From Ruminiclostridium herbifermentans (GTDB lineage: Bacteria; Bacillota; Clostridia; Acetivibrionales; DSM-1351): 64,000 bases of DNA. Below are positions 24,075 through 31,088 of this stretch, piece by piece; position 1 is the first letter of the stretch; each line of letters starts with the position of its first letter. The stretch lies in NCBI RefSeq assembly GCF_005473905.2, contig NZ_CP061336.1, positions 310,001-374,000 on the forward strand, in the 5' to 3' direction. A program made the position numbers and the translations under genes. Below the pieces are notes generated by a model. That model made no database searches, was not told where the DNA came from, and was given only the letters and a program-made list of their open reading frames with translations.

Positions 24075-24986
24075 GTGCCGTATAGTAACAGCTATACCCT
24101 AGAAAATTATGAGGTCATATATGACATTCAATATGAAGATAGCATAGAGGAAAAAATAGAAGCTCTGAGAGATAAAAATATTAAGAAATATAGAGTAAAA
24201 ACAATAAAGAGCGGTCAAATGCTGGAATGTGAAATATATCCTATATGGAAAACAGGTAATAAAGATATCAGGATGAAGAAAAAAAAGCCTAGTAGAGAAG
24301 TGCAAAAAAATTTGAATGACAAAAACACAAAGAAAAAAATTATAAGGTTAATAAATACAAATTTCACTAATGAGGATATATGGGCTACATTTACATACGA
24401 TAGTAAACATTTACCGGGCAGTCCGGAGCAGGCCAAAAAGGATATGCAAAATTACATTAGACGTTTAAACAGATATGTAAGAAAAAATAAACTTCCTGCT
24501 CTTAAATACATTTATGTAACCGAGTATGAAGAGGATGAGAAGAAAGGTAAAAAAAGGGTACACCATCACATAGTAATGAATTTCCGAGATAGAGATGCAG
24601 CGGAAAAAATTTGGGATAAGGGAGGTAGGACACACAGTAGACGATTGCAGACTGATGATTATGGTCTGGAAGGACTAGCCAGATACATAACAAAAGATTC
24701 TAAAAATTCAAAGAGATATACAACAAGCAGAAATTTAGAAAAACCTAAAATTACTATAGCAGATAGCAAAATGACAAAAAGGAAAGCGGAGAGGATAGCC
24801 AGAGATCAGAATTTAGCAAGTGACATATTCGAAAAGTTATATGAGGGATACATATTTAATGACATTGATATAAAGTATAGCAAATTTGTGAGTGGGGCTT
24901 ATCTGTATGTAAGGATGCGGCAGAGGGATAAGCCTCATATGAGGGAAAAGAATCGGAAAAGCAAAGGAGGTTTAGAGATTGCCTAA
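24075..24986 (+). CDS. HUH-endonuclease-like replication protein
   Basis: 303 residues, GTG start behind AGGGGGT. Residues about 110-215 carry rolling-circle Rep motifs: WATFTYDSKHLP (motif 1), KRVHHHIVMNF (the His-hydrophobe-His motif 2) and LEGLARYITKDSKNSKRY with the candidate nucleophile Tyr. The C-terminus is basic. It probably nicks DNA to start phage replication. No helicase gene follows, so it may recruit a host helicase. An overlapping ATG (24073) opens a 9-codon ORF in another frame and is rejected. Confidence 0.72.
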   Translation: MPYSNSYTLENYEVIYDIQYEDSIEEKIEALRDKNIKKYRVKTIKSGQMLECEIYPIWKTGNKDIRMKKKKPSREVQKNLNDKNTKKKIIRLINTNFTNEDIWATFTYDSKHLPGSPEQAKKDMQNYIRRLNRYVRKNKLPALKYIYVTEYEEDEKKGKKRVHHHIVMNFRDRDAAEKIWDKGGRTHSRRLQTDDYGLEGLARYITKDSKNSKRYTTSRNLEKPKITIADSKMTKRKAERIARDQNLASDIFEKLYEGYIFNDIDIKYSKFVSGAYLYVRMRQRDKPHMREKNRKSKGGLEIA

Positions 24987-25374
24987 AAGCAAAATTCCAA
25001 CAGCAAGTGAGAGCGTAGAGCAAATATATTTGTTTAGATGGGCTACATTATCATCTGGTGCTATGCCAGAGCTTGATCTAATGTACCATATACCTAATGG
25101 TGGAAAGAGGGATATTGCTACAGCGAAGAGACTCAAAGCGGAAGGAGTAAAAGCAGGTGTACCGGATATATGCTTACCAGTACCTAGGGGTGTATATCAT
25201 GGACTATATATAGAACTAAAGGCAGGCGAGAATAAAACGACACGAAAACAAAACGAATGGTTAGAGGCATTAGATAATAACGGATATTTTACAGCAGTAT
25301 GTTACGGCTGGGAGGAAGCCTCAAAGGTTATTACAAATTACTTGAAAAATGGAGGTAGCAGAGAAAATGTTTAA
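24979..25374 (+). CDS. VRR-NUC domain nuclease
   Basis: 131 residues, TTG start behind GGAGG, overlapping the Rep-like gene by 8 bases. VRR-NUC motifs: SVEQIYLFRWA, MYHIPNGGKRD, GVKAGVPDICLPVP (Asp) and YIELKAGENKTTRKQ (Glu-x-Lys). These PD-(D/E)xK nucleases are frequent in phage replication modules, where they may resolve branched DNA. Confidence 0.85.
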   Translation: MPKSKIPTASESVEQIYLFRWATLSSGAMPELDLMYHIPNGGKRDIATAKRLKAEGVKAGVPDICLPVPRGVYHGLYIELKAGENKTTRKQNEWLEALDNNGYFTAVCYGWEEASKVITNYLKNGGSRENV

Positions 25375-26206
25375 TAAAAAGTTAGTTTATGTATGTTCTC
25401 CAGTTAAGGGAGATATAGAAGAAAATATAACAAGAGCAAAAGAGTATTGCAAGACTGTTTTAATAATGGGGTATATTCCAATAGCTCCACACGTTACATT
25501 CAACGGGATACTTAACGATAAAGTACAGCAGGAGAGGGAAACAGCATTAGCTTTAGGGCTTGAGCTTGTGAAACATTGTGATGAAGTATGGGTATTTGGA
25601 AATGTCATAAGCGAAGGAATGCAGGGAGAGATAGAATTAGCAAAACAAATAGGTATACCAGTAAAGTCAGTTTTACATACTGATGGAACGGAGGAGGTAG
25701 AGCAGGCGGTAAAGAAAGCGGAACATGCAACAGTAAGAGCACTGCAAGCAACAGTTGAAGCAGAAAGAGCTGCAGAAACAGCAATGTTAAGTAAAGAAGT
25801 GTCCGAAACGGACACCATAAAGCCAGAACATAAAATAACCCATAAACTAAAAATTTTTGAGGAAGTACAGGGTTTATCGAATGGTACAAAAGTATGGATT
25901 GACAGCGTTTATCCGATAGAAAATACCTTCTTAGGGATAAAGAAAGACAATGTAATTACTGATATTAAGGGTAAAACAGTATGGGCGTTAGCAACTGATT
26001 TTAGAGTATTATGCAAGGCTTATAAATGGAAAGATAAGAATAAAATGAGTAGTCTTTTAAGGCTTTTGTATAACATACAGATTTTGCAAGAGACTGGAAT
26101 GCTCGAAGAAGAGTTTAATATATTTGATCAAGAAAACCCAGACATAAAGACTATTGATGAGCTAAATGAAACAATAGAAACTGAAATATCATATTGGGAA
26201 GAATAG
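25367..26206 (+). CDS. DUF4406 (nucleoside deoxyribosyltransferase-like) protein
   Basis: 279 residues; ATG 25367 behind GGAGGTAG. Residues 1-105 match DUF4406 (YVCSPVKGDIEENITRAKEYC ... APHVTFNGIL ... CDEVWVFGNVISEGMQGEIELAKQ), a fold like nucleoside 2-deoxyribosyltransferase. A linker of Ala/Glu coiled coil (about 110-150) leads to an unrelated C-terminal domain of 120 residues. It may act in nucleotide metabolism; the activity is not certain. Confidence 0.7.
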   Translation: MFNKKLVYVCSPVKGDIEENITRAKEYCKTVLIMGYIPIAPHVTFNGILNDKVQQERETALALGLELVKHCDEVWVFGNVISEGMQGEIELAKQIGIPVKSVLHTDGTEEVEQAVKKAEHATVRALQATVEAERAAETAMLSKEVSETDTIKPEHKITHKLKIFEEVQGLSNGTKVWIDSVYPIENTFLGIKKDNVITDIKGKTVWALATDFRVLCKAYKWKDKNKMSSLLRLLYNIQILQETGMLEEEFNIFDQENPDIKTIDELNETIETEISYWEE

Positions 26207-26279
26207 TTTCACCATTTAAATAAATGTGAACTAAAAAATAAATTTTAAACGTCATAGGTAAGCTTTTAAAGGCGCGCCG

Positions 26280-26297
26280 CCTCTCTGACGAGAGAGG
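26280..26297 (+). repeat. Small GC-rich hairpin before the PAPS-family gene
   Basis: CCTCTCT and AGAGAGG around GACG, next to GGCGCGCCGCC (from 26271). This GC-rich patch is unlike the AT-rich surroundings and lies 4 bases before the ATG, where it could also hide the ribosome site GAGAGAGGA. Confidence 0.45.
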
Positions 26298-26301
26298 ACT
26301 T

Positions 26302-27417
26302 ATGACTATGAAAACAAACAAGAAGATTGAATACAAAAGCAAAGTATACACCGACAGACCTACATATGCAGATTTTGAATCACCGCGCAAATTTGAGGCA
26401 ATTAAAAGCATCATAGCAAAAAGGCTGATAGAGCATCCGAATGCAATATGTTCTTATTCAGGAGGCAGCGATAGTGACATCATGCTTCACTTGATTGAGA
26501 CAGTACGTCAAACATTTAATCTTCCACCTGTCCAATACTGCTTTTTTAACACAGGGCTTGAAATGGAGGCAATTAAGCGCCATGTTCGTAACATGGAAAA
26601 GCTTTACGGTATAACAATCACCGAACACAGACCTAAAAAAAATATCGTTCTGGCTACAAGGGAACATGGGCTACCGTTCGTTTCAAAGATTATGTCGGCT
26701 GGGTTGGAGGGGGTGCAAAAGAAAAACATTCCGTTGACAATAGCTGATGAATACGCAAATGCAGAAGATAAAGCAGCTAAGCGGGCAGAACTAAAAGCAA
26801 GATACCCTGGGTGTGAAACAACAATTAACTTTTTGTGCGGATGTAATTCCGCAGGAGAGCCACGACCTGACATCCAACTTGTCATAAACTCCTCAAAATA
26901 TATGCTTGACTTTATTAAAGAAAATCCAATCCCTTTTAAAGTAAGCAACAAGTGCTGTGACTACTGCAAAAAACATGTAGCCCACGCAGTGCAAAAGGAC
27001 TTTGACATGGTAATCACAGGTGAGAGCAGAGATGAAGGAGGCATGAGGTCTGTTCCACGCAAAGACAATACATCTATGTGCTTCTCAGAAACGGCAGGAG
27101 GTCAATATAGATTAAGACCCTTATACTATGTGTCGGACGCAGACAAGCAGTGGTACAAGGACTTTCACAAAATTAAATATTCAGATGCATATGAGGTGTA
27201 TGGGCTGAAACGAACAGGTTGTTGTGGTTGTTCTATTTCTGCTAAGGCGATAGAGGACTTAGAAAAAATACGTCCTTTTGAACCAAATCTAGTAAAGGCT
27301 GCATGGAAAGTTTTTGGAGACAGCTACAGGTATCGTCAGCAGTATAACGATTATAAGAAAAAAAGGAACACCGAAGAGAAAAATCTTATTTTGTCAGAGC
27401 AAATGAATCTGATTTAA
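26302..27417 (+). CDS. PAPS reductase-family (PP-loop) protein
   Basis: 371 residues. The PP-loop CSYSGGSDSDIMLHLIE (about 50-66) is the ATP-pyrophosphatase motif of adenine-nucleotide alpha hydrolases. Cys clusters CGCNS, KCCDYCKKH and RTGCCGCSI could bind Fe-S or zinc, as in DndC and IbrA. Real sulfate reduction is unlikely in a phage; DNA or RNA modification or regulation are the usual guesses. Codon use is less AT-rich than its neighbours and the flanks are GC-rich, so it may be a separately acquired gene. Confidence 0.8.
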   Translation: MTMKTNKKIEYKSKVYTDRPTYADFESPRKFEAIKSIIAKRLIEHPNAICSYSGGSDSDIMLHLIETVRQTFNLPPVQYCFFNTGLEMEAIKRHVRNMEKLYGITITEHRPKKNIVLATREHGLPFVSKIMSAGLEGVQKKNIPLTIADEYANAEDKAAKRAELKARYPGCETTINFLCGCNSAGEPRPDIQLVINSSKYMLDFIKENPIPFKVSNKCCDYCKKHVAHAVQKDFDMVITGESRDEGGMRSVPRKDNTSMCFSETAGGQYRLRPLYYVSDADKQWYKDFHKIKYSDAYEVYGLKRTGCCGCSISAKAIEDLEKIRPFEPNLVKAAWKVFGDSYRYRQQYNDYKKKRNTEEKNLILSEQMNLI

Positions 27418-27424
27418 TTCGCAA

Positions 27425-27664
27425 TAAAAATAAAAAGCACCCTCAGCGAGAACACCATGCAAGATCTAGCTTAATAATACCAAAATTTAGAGACAAACCC
27501 TTAAAACTAAATGATTTAAAGAAATTACCAACTTTATTTAGCATCATATGGCATACCCCCTTTATAATATTTCCTTGCATGGATTTATCTTCTCTACCCC
27601 TCTCGGAGAGTGGTGAGGATAAACAACAGGGGGTGCTGTTAGTCCTCGCTCAAGGTACTTTTAT
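27425..27664 (-). ncRNA. Leftward structured transcript carrying a 34-aa ORF
   Basis: The predicted RNA runs from about 27664 (start fixed by the promoter at 27671-27699) to the T-rich end near 27425. Its 5' part folds: GAGGA/TCCTC and AACAG/CTGTT form one hairpin (forward 27612-27647), ACCCCTCT/AGAGTGGT another (about 27596-27616, partly alternative). CCATGCAAG in the leader pairs exactly with CTTGCATGG at the end of the ORF, and the loop CACCCC can pair with GGGTG near the 3' end. Such 5'-3' contacts resemble those of type I toxin mRNAs. Identity unknown. Confidence 0.5.
27443..27547 (-). CDS. 34-residue cationic peptide ORF
   Basis: ATG at 27547 with AGGGGG (27556-27561) eight bases upstream. 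Product begins MMLNKVGNFFKSFSFK and ends LDLAWCSR; it is basic and amphipathic with one Cys. It is opposite to the rightward phage genes, with its own consensus promoter. It does not look like an AgrD peptide. A short toxin or signalling peptide is possible; the main doubt is whether it is translated. Confidence 0.45.
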   Translation of the reverse strand: MMLNKVGNFFKSFSFKGLSLNFGIIKLDLAWCSR

Positions 27665-27670
27665 TTATCT

Positions 27671-27699
27671 ATTGTACTACATAGAAAACTATTTGTCAA
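27671..27699 (-). promoter_or_regulatory. Strong leftward promoter
   Basis: Minus strand TTGACA (27694-27699), 17-base spacer, TACAAT (27671-27676). This is among the best promoters in the prophage and points away from the late genes. Confidence 0.7.
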
Positions 27700-27783
27700 A
27701 AGTTGGTATAACTTGAGAAAGGCAAAAAATGAAAATATTTAAATAGCAACCTTTAAAGCGTGAAGAAAGGAGGCGTTGCAACT

Positions 27784-27858
27784 ATGAGCATGACTAGTGA
27801 AGAATTAACACGATTTACAAATAAAAAAATAGATTTGGTCGGCTCGTCCAAAGTTTGA
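27784..27858 (+). pseudogene. Truncated duplicate of the late-regulator gene start
   Basis: ATG 27784 behind AAAGGAGG opens MSMTSEELTRFTNKK..., 25 codons ending in TGA. The first 12 residues and their DNA match the gene starting at 28700 (MSMTKEELTRFT), after which similarity stops. This marks a duplication or recombination joint; the 840 bases between the two starts look inserted. The truncated ORF has a good ribosome site and may be translated. Confidence 0.65.
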
Positions 27859-27883
27859 GTTAGAATACAAATCTAACTCAAAC
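27853..27883. repeat. Perfect 11-bp inverted repeat
   Basis: GTTTGAGTTAG (27853-27863) and CTAACTCAAAC (27873-27883) with a 9-base loop, overlapping the stop codon of the truncated ORF. Terminator-like, without a T run. Confidence 0.6.
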
Positions 27884-27908
27884 CTAAGATTGAACTAAGT
27901 TACTGTAA

Positions 27909-28124
27909 TTAGCTATTATTAATATTCTGCAAATTATCATTGATGCATTCTAACAAATCATAAGTTTTTCTTTGAATGATTAATAAATCTTTAGTGTTAA
28001 ATATAGAACAATGACCAGAAAATGCAGACTCTTTATGGAATAAAGCACATTCCATTACACAGTAATCATGTCTAAAAGGACAATATAAATCGATTTTAGT
28101 TAAATTTTGTAAATCTATCGCCAT
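27909..28124 (-). CDS. Small Cys/His-rich protein, leftward
   Basis: 71 residues. ATG at 28124 is preferred because GGAGG lies 8 bases upstream; the longer reading frame adds a hydrophobic stretch without support. Motif YCPFRHDYCVMECALFH ... HCSIF suggests a metal site. It is on the opposite strand to the neighbouring phage genes, within the segment that seems inserted between the duplicated gene starts. Not identified. Confidence 0.55.
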   Translation of the reverse strand: MAIDLQNLTKIDLYCPFRHDYCVMECALFHKESAFSGHCSIFNTKDLLIIQRKTYDLLECINDNLQNINNS

Positions 28125-28348
28125 AAACATCACCTCCATCTTGAAGAAAATTATACCATAAAAATGAAAGAAGGTATATAAATGGATAATGTTTTTTAAA
28201 CGCAATAATCAAAGATAGAAAACCAAGGTTAAGAATTGTTGAATGTTTTTTACAAAACGTGAAATATCTATATACTTTTGCAGAAGGTAAAAGTATAATA
28301 AAACAAAGTTTACAGAAAAATTCATATAAATGAGGAAGGATGATGATA

Positions 28349-28681
28349 ATGAAAGAAAAGCACATTAAGCACAAAATATTATGTGAGGAATTAAACGAGA
28401 TTTATAAATCTAAAAATGTAGCTTATGGGGATTCATTTTGAAAAACTTTTAATGAACTTGGACTGATTTCTGCAGTTACAAGAATGTCAGACAAATGGAA
28501 TAGAATTAAAGCACTTGCAACAGGAGCAGAAAATAAAGTCAAAGATGAGAGCCTAAGAGATACACTTAAAGACATGGCTAATTACTGCTTAATGACCTTG
28601 ATAGAAATTGAAATACAAGAATATGCTTCACTTTCAGAACAGCATAAAAAACAAATATTTCACAGGTGCATGTCAAAATAG
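28349..28681 (+). pseudogene. DUF1599-like gene interrupted by an in-frame TGA
   Basis: From ATG 28349 (behind GAGGAAGG) the frame reads MKEKHIKHKILCEELNEIYK then KNVAYGDSF, TGA at 28439-28441, then KTFNELGLISAVTRMSDKWN and on to 28681. Intact relatives of this phage family (DUF1599, linked to nucleotide modification) read YGDSFxKTFxELG, usually with Ser, so the TGA probably replaces a TCA codon. Downstream an ATG at 28484 could restart the last 65 residues. Either a recent nonsense mutation or, less likely, read-through. Confidence 0.72.
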
Positions 28682-28699
28682 GAATGGAGGTTTGAACTT

Positions 28700-29137
28700 A
28701 TGAGTATGACTAAAGAAGAATTAACACGATTTACAAAAATCGAGAGTGAGATAGAGCAAATAAAGAATGAAATTAAGAAATTAGAGCCGGAATATACAAA
28801 AGATTCTGTAACAGGCTCACAACCAACATATCCATACATTGCACATCAAATAAAAATTGAGGGATATGATTATAATAGCTATTTTCGAAAAATTAGAAGG
28901 ATAGAAAATAGGCTTAATACAAAGCTCAATGAGCTTTTAGATACTAAAGATAAAATTACTGAGTACATATACAATGATATTACTGATAGTGAATTAAGGC
29001 AGATACTTATATATAAATATATAAATGGAAAAAAGACTAGAGAGATTGCAGAAGAAATGGGATGGACAAGCAGAACAATTGAAAGAAGGCTTAAGAAGTG
29101 GAGTGACAGTTTGTCGGTGAATGTCGCGAAAAAGTAA
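28700..29137 (+). CDS. Late transcription regulator, sigma-70 region 4-like
   Basis: 145 residues, ribosome site ATGGAGG. An N-terminal coiled coil (FTKIESEIEQIKNEIKKLE) is followed by an HTH (ELRQILIYKYINGKKTREIAEEMGWTSRTIERRLKKWSDSL) like sigma region 4. This architecture matches ArpU/RinA/DUF1492-type activators that turn on late genes and lies, as usual, just before the packaging genes. Confidence 0.8.
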   Translation: MSMTKEELTRFTKIESEIEQIKNEIKKLEPEYTKDSVTGSQPTYPYIAHQIKIEGYDYNSYFRKIRRIENRLNTKLNELLDTKDKITEYIYNDITDSELRQILIYKYINGKKTREIAEEMGWTSRTIERRLKKWSDSLSVNVAKK

Positions 29138-29183
29138 AGTATAATAGTATAATAGAAAAATATCTTTTAATTTTGAACACACG

Positions 29184-29219
29184 AAACGAGACAGGGAGAA
29201 AGACACCTGCCTCGTTTTT
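29184..29219 (+). terminator. Terminator after the late regulator
   Basis: AAACGAGACAGG (29184-29195) pairs with CCTGCCTCGTTT (29206-29217, one mismatch) followed by TTT. Confidence 0.8.
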
Positions 29220-29245
29220 ATTTATGCAAAAAGGAGCTGATATTT

Positions 29246-29422
29246 ATACAAACAATTAGGTGGATACATTCTGTGGACTGTAGGAGCTGCATTTTTGATT
29301 TTAAATCAGCTCCAGAAAAAAAGCGAAAATTATTAATTTCAGAGAGAGAAAGCTGTAAAAAGTGTAATAATTGTGAAAGGTTATCTGAAGCAAAGAAGGT
29401 GGAATCTGATGAGAACAGTTGA
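29246..29422 (+). CDS. Cys-rich small ORF without a normal start codon
   Basis: An open frame reads IQTIRWIHSVDCRSCIFDF ... RESCKKCNNCERLSEAKK to the TGA at 29420-29422. CRSC and CKKCNNC are a plausible metal site and the composition is protein-like. There is no ATG, GTG or TTG; AAGGAG at 29231-29236 is well placed for ATA at 29246 (or ATA 29240). It is either a gene that has lost its start codon or one using ATA. It overlaps the start of the recombinase gene by 14 bases. Confidence 0.4.
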   Translation: MQTIRWIHSVDCRSCIFDFKSAPEKKRKLLISERESCKKCNNCERLSEAKKVESDENS

Positions 29423-29978
29423 GCCTATTAGAGATATAGAACTTATACGTCAGATTGCAAATGATCTTAAAGAAAAAAATATTAGGGATTACATAATGTT
29501 TTTATTTGGGATATATAGTGGACTACGAATATCTGATATATTGAAACTTAGAGTAAAAGATGTTAGAAATAAAGAATATATTACACTTTATGAGCAAAAA
29601 ACAGGCAAAGAAAAAAGATTCCTAATTCATCCAGATATTAAGCCAGAAATAAAAAAATATACTGAAAATATGAAAGATTATGAATATTTATTTGCTTCTC
29701 GTCAAGGAACAAACAAACCGATTAGCAGAGCTAGAGCATATGATATACTAAAAGAAGTTGCTAAACAATATAACATTGATTCTCTTGGAACTCATTCCAT
29801 GAGAAAAACATTTGGATTTCTTTTATATCAGCAAACAAAAGACATTGTAATTGTCAAAGAGTTATTTAATCATTCTGATATAGGGACAACATTAAGATAT
29901 ATTGGGGTAATTCAGGAAACTAAAGACCAAGCGGTTAAAAAATTGAGAATACTAAATTTGACAAAGGGGAAAAAGTGA
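29409..29978 (+). CDS. Second tyrosine recombinase
   Basis: 189 residues; ATG 29409 with AAGGTGG. Catalytic domain only: Arg in YSGLRISDILKL, HxxR in LGTHSMRKTFGFLLY, His in LFNHSDIGTTLRYIG with the nucleophile Tyr. It lacks the arm-binding domain of the main integrase. Small recombinases of this type sit next to the late regulator in many Firmicute phages; their role may be in genome resolution rather than integration (inference). Confidence 0.85.
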   Translation: MRTVEPIRDIELIRQIANDLKEKNIRDYIMFLFGIYSGLRISDILKLRVKDVRNKEYITLYEQKTGKEKRFLIHPDIKPEIKKYTENMKDYEYLFASRQGTNKPISRARAYDILKEVAKQYNIDSLGTHSMRKTFGFLLYQQTKDIVIVKELFNHSDIGTTLRYIGVIQETKDQAVKKLRILNLTKGKK

Positions 29979-29979
29979 T

Positions 29980-30336
29980 ATGTATTCTAAAGCATTAACA
30001 CTTAATGAATTAAACACTCAAATTGAAGATTTAACTTTAGTAAGAGATGTTGTTATCAAATGTATAAAAGAAAAGCCTGTAACTGCTGAAGGTATTATTG
30101 TTCAAAAATTTATAGAAATTCAAAGTATAACTGAAGTAGCATCTTTTGCAAATGAAAAAGGGTTTAGAATAAAGTCAGCTTCAGGTGAAAGAAAATACAC
30201 TTCAAATGATATCAGAGATATTATTGAAAATAAAAACAATGCTGGTTATATTTTTAAAGTTGCAAAGATATTTTTTGATTTTAATAAAAGCAAATATAAG
30301 ATTAAAGGTCTTATTAGCAGACTAAAAAAAGTATAG
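29980..30336 (+). CDS. Hypothetical protein linked to the second recombinase
   Basis: 118 residues, starting one base after the recombinase stop, ribosome site in AAAGGGG. Mostly helical with a basic tail (DFNKSKYKIKGLISRLKKV). No family recognised. Confidence 0.6.
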   Translation: MYSKALTLNELNTQIEDLTLVRDVVIKCIKEKPVTAEGIIVQKFIEIQSITEVASFANEKGFRIKSASGERKYTSNDIRDIIENKNNAGYIFKVAKIFFDFNKSKYKIKGLISRLKKV

Positions 30337-30347
30337 ATTCTAACTTA

Positions 30348-30403
30348 AATATATACTGACGTTGACATATCAGAGAAATGTCCAACTGATGTATATATTT
30401 TTT
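30348..30403 (+). terminator. Strong terminator closing the early/middle operon
   Basis: AATATATAC (30348-30356) pairs with GTATATATT (30391-30399); inside, GTTGACAT pairs with ATGTCCAAC with one bulge. A run of T follows. Confidence 0.85.
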
Positions 30404-30700
30404 TGTGCATTATTAGAAGAAACTTTTTAAAATGACATTGACACAATCATACATATAACAATGTGTCAAATGTAGAGGTGTTTATGTCAAAAGTTGAGGG
30501 GTAAAAACATACTTCTAGCAAGAAGGTAACATTTAAAATCTTGAAACCCTATTGAAATTGGGATTTGTTATAAAAGTTAATGGATTTTTAAGAGATATTT
30601 TATTGGAATTTACTGATATTATATTTGTAATAAATTATATTATTATCAGTTGTGGATGTCGCCAATATATATTGACGACTAAAGGAATGTTTAGGTTTAG
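30404..30700. other. AT-rich gap before the packaging genes
   Basis: No convincing rightward gene. A TTG-started ORF at 30552-30767 has no ribosome site and covers the antisense strand of the small membrane peptide. An imperfect inverted repeat, ACATTGACACA and TGTGTCAAATGT, lies at about 30432-30474. Confidence 0.4.
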
Positions 30701-30790
30701 CTACTTACGTAATAAAATGATCTCAAACATAATAATTACTGAGATTAGTAATAGTATTATGACATAAAGAAATAATTTGTCTCTTTTCAT
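30701..30790 (-). CDS. 29-residue membrane peptide, type I toxin-like
   Basis: ATG at 30790 with a very strong CAGGAGGTG eight bases upstream. MKRDKLF, then a hydrophobic helix (LYVIILLLISVIIMFEIILL) and a basic end RK. Size, charge pattern and hydrophobic core resemble prophage type I toxins such as the TxpA/BsrG group, though I see no sequence homology I can name. It has its own leftward promoter. Confidence 0.6.
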   Translation of the reverse strand: MKRDKLFLYVIILLLISVIIMFEIILLRK

Positions 30791-30874
30791 TATTGTTCAC
30801 CTCCTGTATGGCGGTAAACAAATATAGCTATATAAGTTTACATACGTATCAAACAATTTTACATTGTTTAATAC

Positions 30875-30903
30875 ATAATATCACATTGAAAAGAATAATG
30901 CAA
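30875..30903 (-). promoter_or_regulatory. Promoter of the small membrane peptide
   Basis: Minus strand TTGCAT (30898-30903), 17-base spacer, TATTAT (30875-30880). Just downstream, 30846-30857 and 30863-30874 form a 12-pair hairpin (one wobble) in the leader. Confidence 0.5.
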
Positions 30904-30990
30904 GCTGAAATGCAGTGATATCAATTGATACAGGATTTTTTATTTTCGCTAAAAGTGTTAAAATATTATATTATTAATAAATTATTATTT

Positions 30991-31048
30991 GGGTCCTTCC
31001 TATGGGGGTGGGGAGGTGCGGGTCTAGCGAACCCCGGAATATCACCCA
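30991..31048 (+). other. GC-rich segment before terS, candidate cos site
   Basis: GGGTCCTTCC then GGGGGTGGGGAGGTGCGGGT then CTAGCGAACCCCGG: about 50 bases of high GC in an AT-rich region, 40 bases before the small terminase gene. The terminase is of lambda Nu1/A type, which packages from cos sites placed just upstream of the terminase genes. GGGT/ACCC forms a small hairpin inside. The exact cut cannot be read from sequence. Confidence 0.4.
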
Positions 31049-31088
31049 GTATAAAAACTTTTTTCAGGGTAACAAGTAGGAGAAAAGC

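Noticed and set aside
27425-27664. Structured region as an omega RNA/HEARO element or group II intron
   Set aside because: No IscB/IsrB-type or reverse transcriptase gene is nearby, and I find no domain V-like motif or intron ends.
29409-29978. Second tyrosine recombinase as the prophage integrase
   Set aside because: It lacks an arm-binding domain and lies far from both att sites; the gene at 14188-15459 fits that role.
30552-30767. Rightward 71-codon ORF
   Set aside because: TTG start without ribosome site, low-complexity AT-rich translation, and it covers the better supported leftward peptide gene.
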